Shown: one piece after another, positions 62,821-64,000 of the stretch
How positions within the stretch are numbered: the first letter of the stretch is position 1
Layout of the letters: the number at the start of each line of letters is the position of its first letter
Source: Oscillospiraceae bacterium
GTDB lineage: Bacteria > Bacillota > Clostridia > Oscillospirales > Oscillospiraceae
Direction: 5' to 3'
DNA: 64,000 bases
NCBI GenBank assembly: GCA_017436035.1
Contig: JAFSDV010000015.1
Location: 27,616-91,615 of the forward strand
Translations under genes and position numbers: made by a program
Notes under the pieces: generated by a model
Told to the model about the DNA's origin: nothing
Database searches by the model: none
What the model saw: the letters and a program-made list of their open reading frames with translations, nothing else

Positions 62821-63822
62821 TTAACCCTTCAGAGCCTCTTCAACAGCAACAGCCACAGAAACGGTCATACCGACCATGGGGTTGTTACCGGCGCCCAGGA
62901 AGCCCATCATTTCCACGTGGGCAGGGACGGAGGAAGAGCCGGCAAACTGAGCGTCACCGTGCATACGGCCCATGGTATCAGTCATACCGTAGGAAGCAGG
63001 ACCTGCTGCCATATTATCCGGGTGCAGGGTACGACCGGTGCCGCCGCCGGAAGCAACGGAGAAGTACTTTCTGCCGGTCTCCATACACTCTTTCTTGTAA
63101 GTGCCGGCAACGGGATGCTGGAAGCGGGTGGGGTTGGTGGAGTTGCCGGTGATGGAAACGTCAACACCCTCATAGCGCATAACCGCAACGCCCTCACGGA
63201 CATCGTCACAGCCGTAGCAGTTAACAGCGGCACGCTCGCCCTTGGAGTAGGGGATACGATCCACGATCTTCAGCTCGCCGGTATAGTAGTCAAACTGGGT
63301 CTTCACATAGGTGAAGCCGTTGATCCGGGAGATGATCTGCGCAGCGTCCTTGCCCAGACCGTTCAGGATGACCCGCAGCGGCTCCTTGCGAGCCTTGTTG
63401 GCAGAACGGGCAATGCCGATCGCGCCTTCGGCGGCGGCAAAGGACTCGTGTCCTGCCAGGAATGCGAAGCACTTGGTCTCATCCCGCAGCAGCATAGCAC
63501 CCAGATTGCCGTGACCGATACCGACCTTCCGGTCCTCGGCAACAGAGCCGGGAATGCAGAATGCCTGCAGACCGATGCCGATGGCTTCAGCAGCCTCAGC
63601 TGCGTTCTTAACACCCTTCTTCAGTGCGATCGCAGCACCGACACAGTAGGACCAGGCAGCGTCCTCAAAGGCAATGGGCTGAATGCCCTTTACGATCTCG
63701 TAGGGATCGAAGCCCTTGGAAACACACAGCTCACGGCAAGCCTCAACGGATTCCAGACCGTACTGAGCCAGAACGCCATTGATCTTGTCGATTTTTCTTT
63801 CGTAACCTTCAAACAAAGCCAT
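62821..63822 (-). CDS. GGGtGRT protein
   Basis: 333 residues from ATG 63822 after GAGGAGGA. Carries the name-giving ASGGGTGRTLHPDNMAAGP segment, plus IGHGNLGAMLLRDETKCFAFLAGHES, NCYGCDD and VSITGNSTNPTRFQHPVAGTYKKEC. This family sits beside NifU/IscU-type scaffold genes in anaerobes, as here (15 nt gap). No activity is established; a role in Fe-S or other metal-cluster handling is inferred from the pairing. Confidence 0.85.
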   Translation of the reverse strand: MALFEGYERKIDKINGVLAQYGLESVEACRELCVSKGFDPYEIVKGIQPIAFEDAAWSYCVGAAIALKKGVKNAAEAAEAIGIGLQAFCIPGSVAEDRKVGIGHGNLGAMLLRDETKCFAFLAGHESFAAAEGAIGIARSANKARKEPLRVILNGLGKDAAQIISRINGFTYVKTQFDYYTGELKIVDRIPYSKGERAAVNCYGCDDVREGVAVMRYEGVDVSITGNSTNPTRFQHPVAGTYKKECMETGRKYFSVASGGGTGRTLHPDNMAAGPASYGMTDTMGRMHGDAQFAGSSSVPAHVEMMGFLGAGNNPMVGMTVSVAVAVEEALKG

Positions 63823-63837
63823 TGTAGCGTCCTCCTC

Positions 63838-64000
63838 TTATTCGTGGCGGGGATCGATGTACTTAGCGGCATCTGCGAAACGACCATAAGAACCCTTGGC
63901 CTTCTTCAGAGCCTCGTTTGCATCGTCACCCTTCTTGATGAAGTCCATCATCTTACCCAGGTTGATGAACTCGTAACCGATGATCAGGTTGTCCTCATCC
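63838..64000 (-). CDS. Iron-sulfur cluster assembly scaffold-like protein (C-terminal part only)
   Basis: Partial: only the last ~53 residues are in the window (stop at 63840-63838), reading EDNLIIGYEFINLGKMMDF and ending AAKYIDPRHE. This end resembles the NifU-like scaffold proteins that pair with GGGtGRT. The cluster-binding cysteines would lie outside the window. First gene of the pair; GGGtGRT starts 15 nt after its stop. Confidence 0.6.
   Translation of the reverse strand, partial: DEDNLIIGYEFINLGKMMDFIKKGDDANEALKKAKGSYGRFADAAKYIDPRHE

Noticed and set aside
1-64000. CRISPR array, prophage, toxin-antitoxin or restriction system
   Set aside because: No regularly spaced repeats, no phage structural genes and no recognisable defence genes were seen on either strand.

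Overview
The window looks like a chromosome segment of an anaerobic, low-to-medium GC Firmicute of class Clostridia. An Oscillospiraceae-like gut bacterium is my best guess. The basis is the gene order (miaB-mutS-mutL-miaA-hfq; rplI-dnaB-tilS-hpt-ftsH; yggS-sepF-divIVA-ileS), an ileS T-box leader, FeoAB, MetVF, GdpP-type c-di-AMP metabolism, strong AGGAGG ribosome sites and TTG starts. No phage, plasmid, rRNA or CRISPR array is visible; the only mobile-element trace is a decayed IS200-like relic.

Left part (1-16.5 kb, accessory). Two paralogous secreted, membrane-anchored repeat proteins (the first cut by the window edge) precede an LtaS-like phosphoglycerol transferase: a cell-surface block. 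Next comes a sugar-catabolic cluster of two TIM-barrel isomerases/epimerases, a PIG-L deacetylase, a ROK repressor and two tandem Gfo/Idh/MocA oxidoreductases, with no transporter or kinase. Then follow the IS200-like relic and a membrane protein built from three internal repeats.

Middle (16.5-31.7 kb, mixed). Nitroreductase, sorbose-1-phosphate-reductase-like dehydrogenase, an orphan 26-residue small ORF with its own promoter and terminator, prfB, secG, pepD, a SpoVB-like flippase, nth, feoAB, a tandem-OB SSB-like protein, a DUF5662 protein, tRNA-Gln(CTG), a YwaF/TMEM164-like membrane protein, metVF, and an aldo/keto reductase with a ferredoxin-like tail.

Minus-strand housekeeping block (31.7-49 kb). 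Read right to left: rnj, dus, then (past the plus-strand zinc-ribbon PPIase) miaB-mutS-CPBP protease-mutL-miaA-hfq, then yggS-sepF-divIVA and T-box-controlled ileS. The ylm cluster is compact (no ylmG or ylmH), and a CAAX-type membrane protease sits between mutS and mutL.

Right part (49-64 kb). gdpP-rplI-dnaB-tilS-hpt-ftsH form one operon. Hemolysin-III-like and CBS-domain genes follow, then an operon of XRE regulator, 5-formyl-THF cyclo-ligase, PH-like membrane protein, DUF1643, a 58-residue four-cysteine protein and a lipoprotein that looks like a zinc metallopeptidase which has lost its HExxH motif. A GGGtGRT / Fe-S scaffold pair runs off the right edge.

Most novel-looking items: the surface-repeat paralogues, the orphan sugar cluster, the catalytically dead metallopeptidase-like lipoprotein, the orphan small ORF at 18491, the three-repeat membrane protein, and the structured leader upstream of the RNase J gene. 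All calls come from reading the sequence; no database search was run.
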